From SLAN01 sp046545955 (GTDB taxonomy: Bacteria > Spirochaetota > Spirochaetia > DSM-27196 > SKKC01), in assembly GCA_046545955.1 (NCBI GenBank), contig JBKGYS010000031.1, positions 1-19,959 on the forward strand: a stretch of DNA of 19,959 nucleotides, read 5' to 3'. Under the pieces are notes generated by a model. The model was not told the DNA's origin. It saw only the letters and a program-made list of their open reading frames with translations, and did no database searches. Below, piece by piece: positions 13,456 through 19,959 of this stretch. The position numbers were made by a program, and so were the translations under genes. How positions within the stretch are numbered: position 1 is the stretch's first letter; every line of letters begins with the position of its first letter.

Positions 13456-15552
13456 ATGCGTTACATGGGTGGATTCAAGAGAGACAACAGACGATTAGCA
13501 CTTATCGCGCTGTTAGCGTTTTTGGTTACGAACACGGCCGTTGCACAGGACATTCCCGGGGTGTCCGACCCAAATGACACCGAGGGGATGATAGAGGATA
13601 TACTCGAGGCTGAACGGGAGCCCATAGAGCGCGAGGAGGATCGAATCGAGGAACTCGAGCAGGAACGCGATGCCTGGAGAGAGATCGGCAACCGCCTATC
13701 CGCCCTGGAGGAGTCCGCCGAGAATCTCTTCGGATTTCGCAATCCGTTCGCCGACCGACGCGTCGAAAGTAGCAACTCAGAGGCCGTCAGCGCTCAAGCC
13801 GACCGCGACGCGGAAGAACAACGCGCAGTCATAGAGGTCGAACGCATAGCATCAGCCGACGTTTTTCAGTCGGAGCCTGTTCCCATCGACTACGACGTTC
13901 CATCGGGCGAATACACGTTCGCTGTCGGCGACGAGCGTCGTAGCCTTGAGTTCGACGGCGGGACCATAGATGACCTTGCCAACGAGATAAACCAGCGTAT
14001 GTCCGATCTAATCCAGGTACGCTCGGTTCGAGACTCGCGGGATACCAGAGTCCTGGTATTTCAGTCGCAATTCACAGGTGCCCAGAACCGACTTCAGTTC
14101 GAAGATGCCGCCGAAGAGCTCGCGCTCGATACGGGAGTGATTGAGGAAGTGCGCGGTGACGAGCTCGACGCCCAACCGACGCAAGCAAACACGACGCTAG
14201 AAAACGGAGATCGTGGAGAAGCGGTCTTCGAAGAGGATGAATTGCTGAAGGTTGGGCCGACCGCTCAAGCCACTGTTGAGACCGAATCACTTGATATCGA
14301 CGATGAATATATTCTCGACATCGAAGTCGCCGTCGAAAACCTCGGTCGGCCCGAAGAGGAGGAGCCGGAGCCACCGGAGGGCCCCGATATTCCGTCCGTC
14401 GGCGACACTGAGCTCGACGGGGTCACCGTGCCTTTCGCGGATTCGATTGTCGAAATCCCCGATTGGGAGGCACCGGAGCCCCCTGAAGAGGTGGAAGACC
14501 TCGAGTTTCTCTACGTACTATCCGACGGCGAAGAGGTCTCGGTCGGAGAGTTGGATGACACCGACGGATTCGTCCGTCTCGAAATCCCTGTAGGCGATCT
14601 TGTCGAGTCATTCGAAGGCTTTCGCATCGAGAATCGGAACACATTCAGAGAAGTACGCGTTCGAAATGCCACTGTGCGCGATCCCGAGTCAAGCGACGGT
14701 TTCCGTCCACGGCTTGCGGTCGAGGAAGCCGCGGACGCGGTTTTCACGCTCGACGGGGTCAGGGTTACTCGCGATACCAACGAAATCGACGACGTAATCG
14801 ACGATATATCTCTTCAGTTGAAGAAGGCAGGCACCGAACCGGTTACCCTCGACGTCGAACCGGACTTCGAACGTATCGAGGAACGGACCATAGAGTTCTT
14901 GTCGAACTACAACGAGCTCATAAGCGAGATTAACATTCTCACTCGTACCGACCGCGAGATAATCGATCAGCTCGACTGGCTCGAGGGCGACGAAGTCGAA
15001 GCGGCTGAGGAACGCCTCGGGATGCTTCAAGGAAACACCACGCTCAACCAGATGCGAAGCAGGCTTCAAACGATCATGATGAATCCTTACGAAACTCGCG
15101 CCGGTGATCGAATCCGGTTACTTTCGCATATCGGGGTTTCCAGCAACAGCAGCGGCTTCGGACAGGGTGTCGACATGAGCAGGATGCGTGGCTATCTTGA
15201 ACTCGACGAAGAACAATTTGATACCAGCATAGTCAACGATCACGCGGCGCTCCGAGAGTTATTCGGTCGAGACTCAGACGGAGACGGGACTATCGACAGC
15301 GGAGCTGCCTACGAAGTCAAACAGTATGTTCAGGCGTACACCCGCACCGGAGGACTGTTGGCAAATCGTGACAGAACAATTGATTCCAGCATAGAGCGAG
15401 CGGAAACGGAAATAAGCCGACAGAACGAGAGGATAGATCGCCGCGAGGAGCAGTTGCGTCGAGAGTTCGGCGAGATGGAACGCGCTGTCGAAGAATCGGA
15501 GAGTATCCGGGGGCGCCTTGAAGGACTTCAGAATCAAGGCAGGCAGAATTAG
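13456..15552 (+). CDS. fliD: Flagellar cap protein FliD with an N-terminal Sec signal peptide, 698 aa
   Basis: FliD caps the filament tip and helps flagellins fold. The N-domain begins DIPGVSDPNDTEGMIEDILE and includes LSALEESAENLFGFRNPFAD, as in spirochaete FliD. The C-domain (about 450-690) has FLSNYNELISEINILTRTD, LGMLQGNTTLNQMRSRLQTI, YLELDEEQFDTSIVNDHAAL and a terminal coiled coil. Unlike normal FliD, residues 1-30 form a classic Sec signal: basic K8, R9, R12, R13, then LALIALLAFLVTNTAVA, with cleavage after AVA30. Start at ATG 13456 (second ATG 13465), with GGAG 10 nt upstream. The central region is very rich in Asp and Glu. An EF-hand-like DSDGDGTID lies at 606-614. It precedes the 281-aa gene by 33 nt. 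Confidence 0.88.
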   Translation: MRYMGGFKRDNRRLALIALLAFLVTNTAVAQDIPGVSDPNDTEGMIEDILEAEREPIEREEDRIEELEQERDAWREIGNRLSALEESAENLFGFRNPFADRRVESSNSEAVSAQADRDAEEQRAVIEVERIASADVFQSEPVPIDYDVPSGEYTFAVGDERRSLEFDGGTIDDLANEINQRMSDLIQVRSVRDSRDTRVLVFQSQFTGAQNRLQFEDAAEELALDTGVIEEVRGDELDAQPTQANTTLENGDRGEAVFEEDELLKVGPTAQATVETESLDIDDEYILDIEVAVENLGRPEEEEPEPPEGPDIPSVGDTELDGVTVPFADSIVEIPDWEAPEPPEEVEDLEFLYVLSDGEEVSVGELDDTDGFVRLEIPVGDLVESFEGFRIENRNTFREVRVRNATVRDPESSDGFRPRLAVEEAADAVFTLDGVRVTRDTNEIDDVIDDISLQLKKAGTEPVTLDVEPDFERIEERTIEFLSNYNELISEINILTRTDREIIDQLDWLEGDEVEAAEERLGMLQGNTTLNQMRSRLQTIMMNPYETRAGDRIRLLSHIGVSSNSSGFGQGVDMSRMRGYLELDEEQFDTSIVNDHAALRELFGRDSDGDGTIDSGAAYEVKQYVQAYTRTGGLLANRDRTIDSSIERAETEISRQNERIDRREEQLRREFGEMERAVEESESIRGRLEGLQNQGRQN

Positions 15553-15585
15553 GTTGCCGCAACGGGTGAATTAGGACAGTAATAC

Positions 15586-16431
15586 ATGAAAATTGTAGTG
15601 AACGAACAGGAACTCGACGTTACCTACGAGAATGAGAAAACCGTCGGAGACGTCGTAAACGAACTGAAGCAATGGCTCGCCGACTCGGGAATGAGCATTA
15701 CCCGATGCAGTCTCGACGATAACGACGTCGCCGATGGGAGCCGGGAAAGCTGGGCCACGACTCCAATCGAGCAGATCGAGACGCTGACCGTTGAGGCGGT
15801 ACTACCGGCGGAGCGAGATCCAAACTCTCTTGTAACGCTTGTAGAGTACTTCGAACTTCTAAAGAGAAACCTCGAATCCGGGGACACAAGCGCACTCCGG
15901 GATGTACTCGGCGAGTTCGGATACCTTAGCCAGTCTATTAATCGAGTACTTCGGGTCACCGGGGTCTCTCCTGATACGCTCGTACCCGTTCGGTCGCTGA
16001 GAGAGTCGATCGACCAAGGTTCGGGCCAGGACTTCGACACGTTGAAATCCGAGGCACTCCACGCGACAGGCGCCGTTCTGTCGGCGTTGCAGTCACGGTT
16101 AAGTGAAATCATCAGGCCTGAGAAAGAACTCGGTATCACCGCATCGCTTCTCGCCGAACATCTGCCCGGAGTCTCCGAAACCGCGATTCTTCTTCAGCAG
16201 GGTAAAGATGAAGAGGCAATGGCCCGTATCGCGCGATTCAGCGATCTGGTGGCAAAGTTTACACGTCTCGATCCGGATGTGGACACAGACGCCCTACTCT
16301 CGAAGCTCAATGAACTTGTGGATGCCTTTAATGCCAACGACAGCGTTCTCATCGGCGATCTTCTCGAATACGAGATAGTACCCGCGATCGAAGAGGCGGT
16401 CGCAGAGCACGACTATCGGAAAGGAGCATGA
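15586..16431 (+). CDS. Flagellar-cluster protein of unknown function, 281 aa
   Basis: I do not recognise the family. Residues 1 to about 72 look like a small alpha/beta (beta-grasp-like) domain: MKIVVNEQELDVTYE, a helix VGDVVNELKQWLADSG and strands to IETLTVEAVL. The rest is almost wholly helical and acidic (LVTLVEYFELLKRNLE, ETAILLQQGKDEEAMARIAR, LLSKLNELVDAF). No signal peptide or membrane span is seen, so it is cytoplasmic. It follows fliD, the slot often held by the flagellin chaperone FliS, but it is more than twice FliS length and I see no FliS motif. A chaperone role is only inferred from place. It overlaps the next gene by 4 nt (ATGA), so the two are translationally coupled. Confidence 0.7.
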   Translation: MKIVVNEQELDVTYENEKTVGDVVNELKQWLADSGMSITRCSLDDNDVADGSRESWATTPIEQIETLTVEAVLPAERDPNSLVTLVEYFELLKRNLESGDTSALRDVLGEFGYLSQSINRVLRVTGVSPDTLVPVRSLRESIDQGSGQDFDTLKSEALHATGAVLSALQSRLSEIIRPEKELGITASLLAEHLPGVSETAILLQQGKDEEAMARIARFSDLVAKFTRLDPDVDTDALLSKLNELVDAFNANDSVLIGDLLEYEIVPAIEEAVAEHDYRKGA

Positions 16432-17525
16432 TCACACCTCAACAGGGAACGCAATTCTTCGCTGAACCCGACCCCATTCACGGAATTGTTTTTGGGGGAA
16501 TTTTCATTGCGCTTGTGATTATCGCAGTCATCGGAACTCGCATAAGCGCCAACTCGACCCGCAGCGGCTCCGGGGGAAGCACGGTGCGGTTTTCCCGGTT
16601 TGGATTCAGGCGAGCCGCACGTAAGACAGGACTTACCCGGTTCCACACTCGTGTACTCGAGAGAATCGCGCGCGAGCAGGGAATCGCTGAGCCTAAACGG
16701 CTTCTCACAAGCCGAAATCAACTCGATCGCGCGATTCGTCGCGCTCTCAGAACCATCGACAGCACCAATCTCACAGAAACGGAAAAGCAGCAGCGAAGAT
16801 TCCATCTCCTCGACCTGCGTCGAGAACTCGACCGTATTCGCCCGGAGAAGGCGGAAGGTGTCGACAATACATCGCAGCTTCGTTCCGGAACCACGCTGAC
16901 GCTTATTACCGAAACGAAAGCGCAATACCAGTGCAGACTCACAGCCAACGCCGAGTCGATGCTGGTCCTCGAGGCACCGCAAACTCCCGGCGGCGAAACC
17001 ATCTTGTGGGACAAGAAAACTCCGCTCAAAGTTACTTTTCGCGGTGCAGACGGAACGCTGTTCGGATTCCGTTCCCACGTCCTCGGCTATCGAAAACAAC
17101 GGGCGAGCCATCAGCTCTTTATCGCGCATAGCGACACCGTTCGGTCGGTTCAGAAACGAAAGTCACCACGTCGAGAATTCCGTCGACCAGCCTATTTTTA
17201 CCCCATACGGGTAGTTCAGTCGGGAAGCGGGAGAAACGCGAAACGGGAAGCCGTGGTCGACGACAGCAGAAGGGCTCTTGGAACGCTCGAGGATATCTCC
17301 GCCGGTGGATGCGCGCTTCGTGTTAGAGGTTCACCGAAGACCGGGAGCCTCATTAAAATCTCCTTCGAAATGGAACGGGGCACGCCGGTCGCCGTATACG
17401 GAAAGGTCCGTGGCACTGATTCCGGCTATCGAGGCAATCTTGTGCATATAATGTTCACTCGGGTCAGTCGTGCCAATATGGCGGATATACTCGAATACGT
17501 GTACGGCTACGTCGACCACGAGTGA
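16428..17525 (+). CDS. Membrane-anchored PilZ-domain protein, 365 aa
   Basis: One membrane span at residues about 19-37 (GIVFGGIFIALVIIAVIG) is followed by a basic, helical cytoplasmic linker (residues 60-140). A YcgR-like N-domain (about 150-240) and a PilZ domain (about 243-360) follow. The c-di-GMP motif is complete: SPRREFRR (R248/R249xxxR252/R253) and DISAGG (D289, S291, G294). It therefore probably reports cyclic di-GMP at the inner membrane, perhaps to the flagellar motor; the target is inference. The start ATG overlaps the previous stop (ATGA). AAGGAG lies only 1 nt before the ATG, an unusually short spacing. It is the last gene of the flagellar block on this strand. Confidence 0.85.
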   Translation: MITPQQGTQFFAEPDPIHGIVFGGIFIALVIIAVIGTRISANSTRSGSGGSTVRFSRFGFRRAARKTGLTRFHTRVLERIAREQGIAEPKRLLTSRNQLDRAIRRALRTIDSTNLTETEKQQRRFHLLDLRRELDRIRPEKAEGVDNTSQLRSGTTLTLITETKAQYQCRLTANAESMLVLEAPQTPGGETILWDKKTPLKVTFRGADGTLFGFRSHVLGYRKQRASHQLFIAHSDTVRSVQKRKSPRREFRRPAYFYPIRVVQSGSGRNAKREAVVDDSRRALGTLEDISAGGCALRVRGSPKTGSLIKISFEMERGTPVAVYGKVRGTDSGYRGNLVHIMFTRVSRANMADILEYVYGYVDHE

Positions 17526-17545
17526 TGCCTGAAGGCGACGGTCCG

Positions 17546-17575
17546 TTGACGCGCCTCCGGCCAGACGCCTACATT
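17546..17575 (+). promoter_or_regulatory. Promoter for the 87-aa gene, tsaE and tsaB
   Basis: TTGACG (17546-17551), an 18-nt spacer and TACATT (17570-17575). It begins 20 nt after the PilZ stop. Transcription would start near 17582, about 18 nt before the ATG at 17600. It separates the t6A genes from the flagellar block. Confidence 0.45.
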
Positions 17576-17599
17576 CACGCACAATACTCTGAGGAAACT

Positions 17600-17863
17600 A
17601 TGCAGATTCGAGAGTTACGAGATCTGAAACGCAAGGACGTTCCACTCGCGTATCGCCGGACGTTCACCGCCGAAGCGGTACTCGACGGCGAAAACAGCGG
17701 CGAAACGAGGCAGCCTGTGGAGTTTGATCTCGAGCAGACTGCCGCGGGTACGACACAAGTGAAGATACGACTTATCGGTAGTGCTCGATACCCGGTTATC
17801 CCGCTTATGCGGGCACTACACGCGTATATCACCACGATGCACGCGAGGGGGAAGCTCAACTGA
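17600..17863 (+). CDS. Small protein of unknown function, 87 aa
   Basis: I do not recognise this gene. It begins MQIRELRDLKRKDVPLAYRR, with an amphipathic basic start. A central beta-like part follows (FTAEAVLDG, QPVEFDLEQ, TTQVKIRLIGS), and then a helix ALHAYITTMHARGKLN. It is cytoplasmic by appearance. GAGGA lies 5 nt before the ATG, which decides the start against GTG 17522 or ATG 17525, where the frame also opens but over the promoter. Its stop is shared with the tsaE start (CTGA), so it is coupled to tsaE. Confidence 0.65.
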   Translation: MQIRELRDLKRKDVPLAYRRTFTAEAVLDGENSGETRQPVEFDLEQTAAGTTQVKIRLIGSARYPVIPLMRALHAYITTMHARGKLN

Positions 17864-18339
17864 TCGAACTTGTTTCCCATTCGCCGACACAGACACGTAA
17901 TATCGCCGCTCGTGTGGCCGGCCTGGCTTTGACCGGACGGGTTCTTCGCCTTTTCGGAGGCCTCGGCACCGGAAAGACGGAATTCGTTCGTGGACTTACC
18001 GCCGCGTACGATAGTTCGACGCAGGTGCGCAGCCCCTCGTTCACGCTGGTTAACACTTACCCGACCGTTCCCCCTATCTATCACGCCGACCTGTATCGTA
18101 TCGACGGCGAGGAGGAATACGCGGATCTGGATCTCGAGGCCGAAGCTTCGGACGGAATACTTGTGGTGGAATGGGCCGAACGAGCAGGATCGCTACTCGA
18201 GGACGCGGATATCGATGTAACAATTTCCTACATCGGGGAGTCGGACCGAAGGATTACGATAGTAATGAACGATCAATCGGCCGAGAGCCGTCTTAAGGCG
18301 CTTCTCGACGAGGACTCGCCGGGAGCGCACGCGCCTTGA
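17860..18339 (+). CDS. tsaE: tRNA t6A biosynthesis ATPase TsaE, 159 aa, apparent CTG start
   Basis: TsaE is the ATPase that resets the TsaB-TsaD complex, which makes N6-threonylcarbamoyladenosine at A37 of tRNAs reading ANN codons. The Walker A is GGLGTGKT (residues 33-40), followed by SPSFTLVNTY, HADLYRID and VVEWAER, all family motifs. The first ATG-type start in frame (GTG 17914) would remove SHSPTQTRNIAARVAGL, which matches the normal N-terminal strand and helix. The likely start is CTG 17860, overlapping the previous stop as CTGA, with GAGGGG 9 nt upstream. The coordinates assume this. ATC 17863 is another possibility. It overlaps tsaB by 4 nt. Confidence 0.88.
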   Translation: MIELVSHSPTQTRNIAARVAGLALTGRVLRLFGGLGTGKTEFVRGLTAAYDSSTQVRSPSFTLVNTYPTVPPIYHADLYRIDGEEEYADLDLEAEASDGILVVEWAERAGSLLEDADIDVTISYIGESDRRITIVMNDQSAESRLKALLDEDSPGAHAP

Positions 18340-19061
18340 CGACACAAACCCCTCTCGCCGGGCTGACGCTGGCGTTCGACACCTCGTCTAGGATACTCGA
18401 CGTCGTACTCACAGACGGAACCGAGACGTGCCGCTATACAACTGATGCCGGACGGCGTCACAATGAGCTTCTCGCCGAGGCAATCCGTGGGCTTTTCGCC
18501 GAATGGAGCGCCGACCCCCGCGAGCTGGCACGGATAGTCTGCTGTCGAGGCCCTGGCAGCTTCACAGGGCTACGGATAGGCATCGCAACCGCGAAGGGTA
18601 TCGCAGCGTTTCAGAATCTCCCGGTATACGCAGTCCCGACGCTTACCGCCTATCGCGTGGCGTCTCCTCGGCAGCTTGTTATATCGACAATCGACGGGCG
18701 AAAGAACCGTTTCTATACCGAGCTGTTCGAAGGGCGGCAAAGTTTATTCGGTCCCGTCGACGTGGAACCACGTGGCATTGTAGACGCGATCAGTACTCTT
18801 CGCGGCTCCGCCTTCCATCCCTTCCCGAGTGGTAAGGGCAGCACGATACACGTCATCGGCCCGGATTCAAGGCGTTTCATCGAAGAAATCGAGGCGGTAA
18901 GCGCCGAAACGGCACGGCGTCTCGAGCCGGATACGGCATATTTTGACGGGGTCGCCGAGGCGCTCATAGCGTGCGTTCGTGATTCGGAGGATGAAACTAC
19001 ATTCCTCCTCGACGAGGCCAGCGGTCCCGAGTATCTGCGCCCGAGCCAGGCCGAAGAGTGA
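18336..19061 (+). CDS. tsaB: tRNA t6A biosynthesis protein TsaB, 241 aa
   Basis: TsaB is the non-catalytic partner and platform for TsaD and TsaE in t6A synthesis. It has the ASKHA-type opening LTLAFDTSSRILDVVLTDG, the helix RRHNELLAEAIRGLF and the hallmark CCRGPGSFTGLRIGIATAKG (about residues 69-88). Length is normal. The start is a TTG overlapping the tsaE stop (TTGA), with GGGAG about 11 nt upstream. tsaD is not in the window. It converges with csrA, 63 nt away. Confidence 0.92.
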   Translation: MTTQTPLAGLTLAFDTSSRILDVVLTDGTETCRYTTDAGRRHNELLAEAIRGLFAEWSADPRELARIVCCRGPGSFTGLRIGIATAKGIAAFQNLPVYAVPTLTAYRVASPRQLVISTIDGRKNRFYTELFEGRQSLFGPVDVEPRGIVDAISTLRGSAFHPFPSGKGSTIHVIGPDSRRFIEEIEAVSAETARRLEPDTAYFDGVAEALIACVRDSEDETTFLLDEASGPEYLRPSQAEE

Positions 19062-19124
19062 GTCGAATACACAGCACTAGTCACTGATTGTTGCGATACA
19101 GAAGAAACGGCCCGGCGTTTGAAA

Positions 19125-19391
19125 CTACCGACCGGGGGACGACTCGTCTTTTCCCGATCGCTTATCCCTTTCCTCAAGCCATTCGCTGAACTCCGGGATA
19201 TCCGGCTGCGAACCGGCCGCAGCGCGATTCTCGGATTGAATAGCTTCGTACACTTCATGGCGGTAGACTCCGACTTCCGGCGGAGCGCTGATCCCCAGTT
19301 TCACTTGGTCGCCCTTGATTTCGACAACCGAAACCTCTATATCGTCCCCGATTACGATTCGCTCTTTAAGCTTTCGAGCGAGAATCAGCAT
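19125..19391 (-). CDS. csrA: Carbon storage regulator CsrA, 88 aa
   Basis: CsrA is an RNA-binding homodimer that blocks translation by binding GGA hairpins near ribosome sites. In flagellated bacteria with FliW it controls flagellin synthesis. The sequence starts MLILARKLKERIVIGDDIEV, has VKLGISAPPEVGVYRHEVYE and carries the RNA-contact Arg44. The C-terminal extension (residues 52-88) is longer than in enteric CsrA and fits the type regulated by FliW binding. The ATG overlaps the fliW stop by 7 nt, with GAGGT upstream. Likely targets in this window are the two flaB leaders. Confidence 0.95.
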   Translation of the reverse strand: MLILARKLKERIVIGDDIEVSVVEIKGDQVKLGISAPPEVGVYRHEVYEAIQSENRAAAGSQPDIPEFSEWLEERDKRSGKDESSPGR

Positions 19392-19834
19392 GCGTCGGAC
19401 CTCATCCGGGCGAGTTCGTCGTGGATATTATGGCGTATCATCCACTTTGGATTCATACTGATGATCTGGCGACCGATCCTTTTCCGTCGGTGAATAACAA
19501 GCGGGCCCTGCAGATTCGCGGTCATCTGCCGCTCATCCTCGGGAATGGTAACAATAGAGAAAACAAGCAGGTCCTTGTGATCTTCTGCTTCCAGCGCTTC
19601 GATATCCGTCTTCGGGGCGTCGAGCGTATAGTCGGGCCGGAAAACAAGGGGATTGAGAAGCACGAACGCTACATCGACCTCTTCGATGCTCTGCAACCAG
19701 TAAAACGGATGCTGATGAGCGTCAATCAGCGCAAACCGGTGCAGGTGTTCGAACCCGAACAGGCCAACCGGAAAGCTAATCAGTTGCCGTTCGTCGATCT
19801 CTACCTCACCATATGCTTTCGTTTCAATTGTCAT
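19385..19834 (-). CDS. fliW: Flagellar assembly factor FliW, 149 aa
   Basis: FliW binds either flagellin or CsrA. When flagellin leaves the cell, the freed FliW inactivates CsrA and relieves flagellin translation (known from Bacillus subtilis). The family motif is ISFPVGLFGFEHLHRFALID, followed by FYWLQSIEEVDVAFVLLNP and the C-terminal MNPKWMIRHNI. Start at ATG 19834, with GAGG 5 nt upstream; a GTG at 19840 would lie on that ribosome site. It begins 7 nt after the flgL stop and overlaps csrA, so the three genes form one operon. Confidence 0.94.
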   Translation of the reverse strand: MTIETKAYGEVEIDERQLISFPVGLFGFEHLHRFALIDAHQHPFYWLQSIEEVDVAFVLLNPLVFRPDYTLDAPKTDIEALEAEDHKDLLVFSIVTIPEDERQMTANLQGPLVIHRRKRIGRQIISMNPKWMIRHNIHDELARMRSDAC

Positions 19835-19841
19835 AGTCACC

Positions 19842-19959
19842 TCAGCGCAGGAAGTCCAGCAGCGTTTGCGGGAGCATACGCCCCGCTACACCGAGTGCCG
19901 CCTCTTGTGTGTATTCCATCATTCTCATATCGGTCAGAGCTTCGGCCATATCGACGTCG
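19842..19959 (-). CDS. flgL: Flagellar hook-associated protein FlgL (HAP3), C-terminal end only
   Basis: Only the last 39 codons are inside the window. They read VDMAEALTDMRMMEYTQEAA, then LGVAGRMLPQTLLDFLR and a stop, the typical FlgL end (D0 helix finishing LLDFLR). FlgL joins hook and filament. It lies just upstream of fliW and csrA, an arrangement common in spirochaetes and Firmicutes. The 5' part and the operon promoter lie beyond the edge. Confidence 0.85.
   Translation of the reverse strand, partial: DVDMAEALTDMRMMEYTQEAALGVAGRMLPQTLLDFLR

Noticed and set aside
15586..16431. Calling the 281-aa gene fliS
   Set aside because: Length and sequence do not match FliS; only its location suggests it.
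19105..19120. Terminator between tsaB and csrA
   Set aside because: A stem AAACG/CGTTT with a T/C-rich stretch on the minus strand is too short (5 bp) to call.

Overview
The window is a chromosomal segment of a spirochaete, most likely a free-living member of the Spirochaetales. The evidence is the set of periplasmic-flagellum genes. Two Sec-exported FlaA sheath proteins, two FlaB core flagellins, FlaG, FliD, FlgL, FliW and CsrA lie around housekeeping genes in an order that I recall as resembling Treponema. Coding DNA is moderately G+C-rich, and several proteins, FliD above all, are strongly acidic, which would fit a halophilic or alkaliphilic lifestyle (inference).

Layout. On the minus strand from 3147 down to 1: a membrane protein and a lipoprotein of unknown function, then two overlapping flaA genes behind a near-consensus sigma70 promoter. 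On the plus strand from 3380: metX-metW (methionine synthesis); infC, then rpmI-rplT with its own promoter; a ZapB-like coiled-coil gene and zapA (cell division); a PilZ protein; a TPR protein. A gene-free stretch (10119-10761) holds an array of eight 17-bp repeats and then a long flagellin leader. flaB, flaB, flaG, fliD, an unknown 281-aa gene and a membrane-anchored PilZ gene follow, then an 87-aa unknown gene, tsaE and tsaB (t6A tRNA modification). On the minus strand at the right edge: flgL (3' end), fliW and csrA.

How the parts fit. Flagellar structure (FlaA, FlaB, FlaG, FliD, FlgL), c-di-GMP sensing (two PilZ proteins) and post-transcriptional control (CsrA-FliW) lie together. Both flaB leaders carry hairpins that display GGA in the loop just upstream of the ribosome binding site, as expected for CsrA targets. 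The parts of a FliW-CsrA-flagellin feedback loop are therefore all visible in one window.

Most notable points: FliD begins with a textbook Sec signal peptide, although the family normally uses the flagellar type III exporter; CsrA-type hairpins precede both flagellin genes; a 17-bp repeat array shows a 68-bp higher order; several promoters lie so close to their start codons that the mRNAs should be nearly leaderless; tsaE appears to start at CTG.
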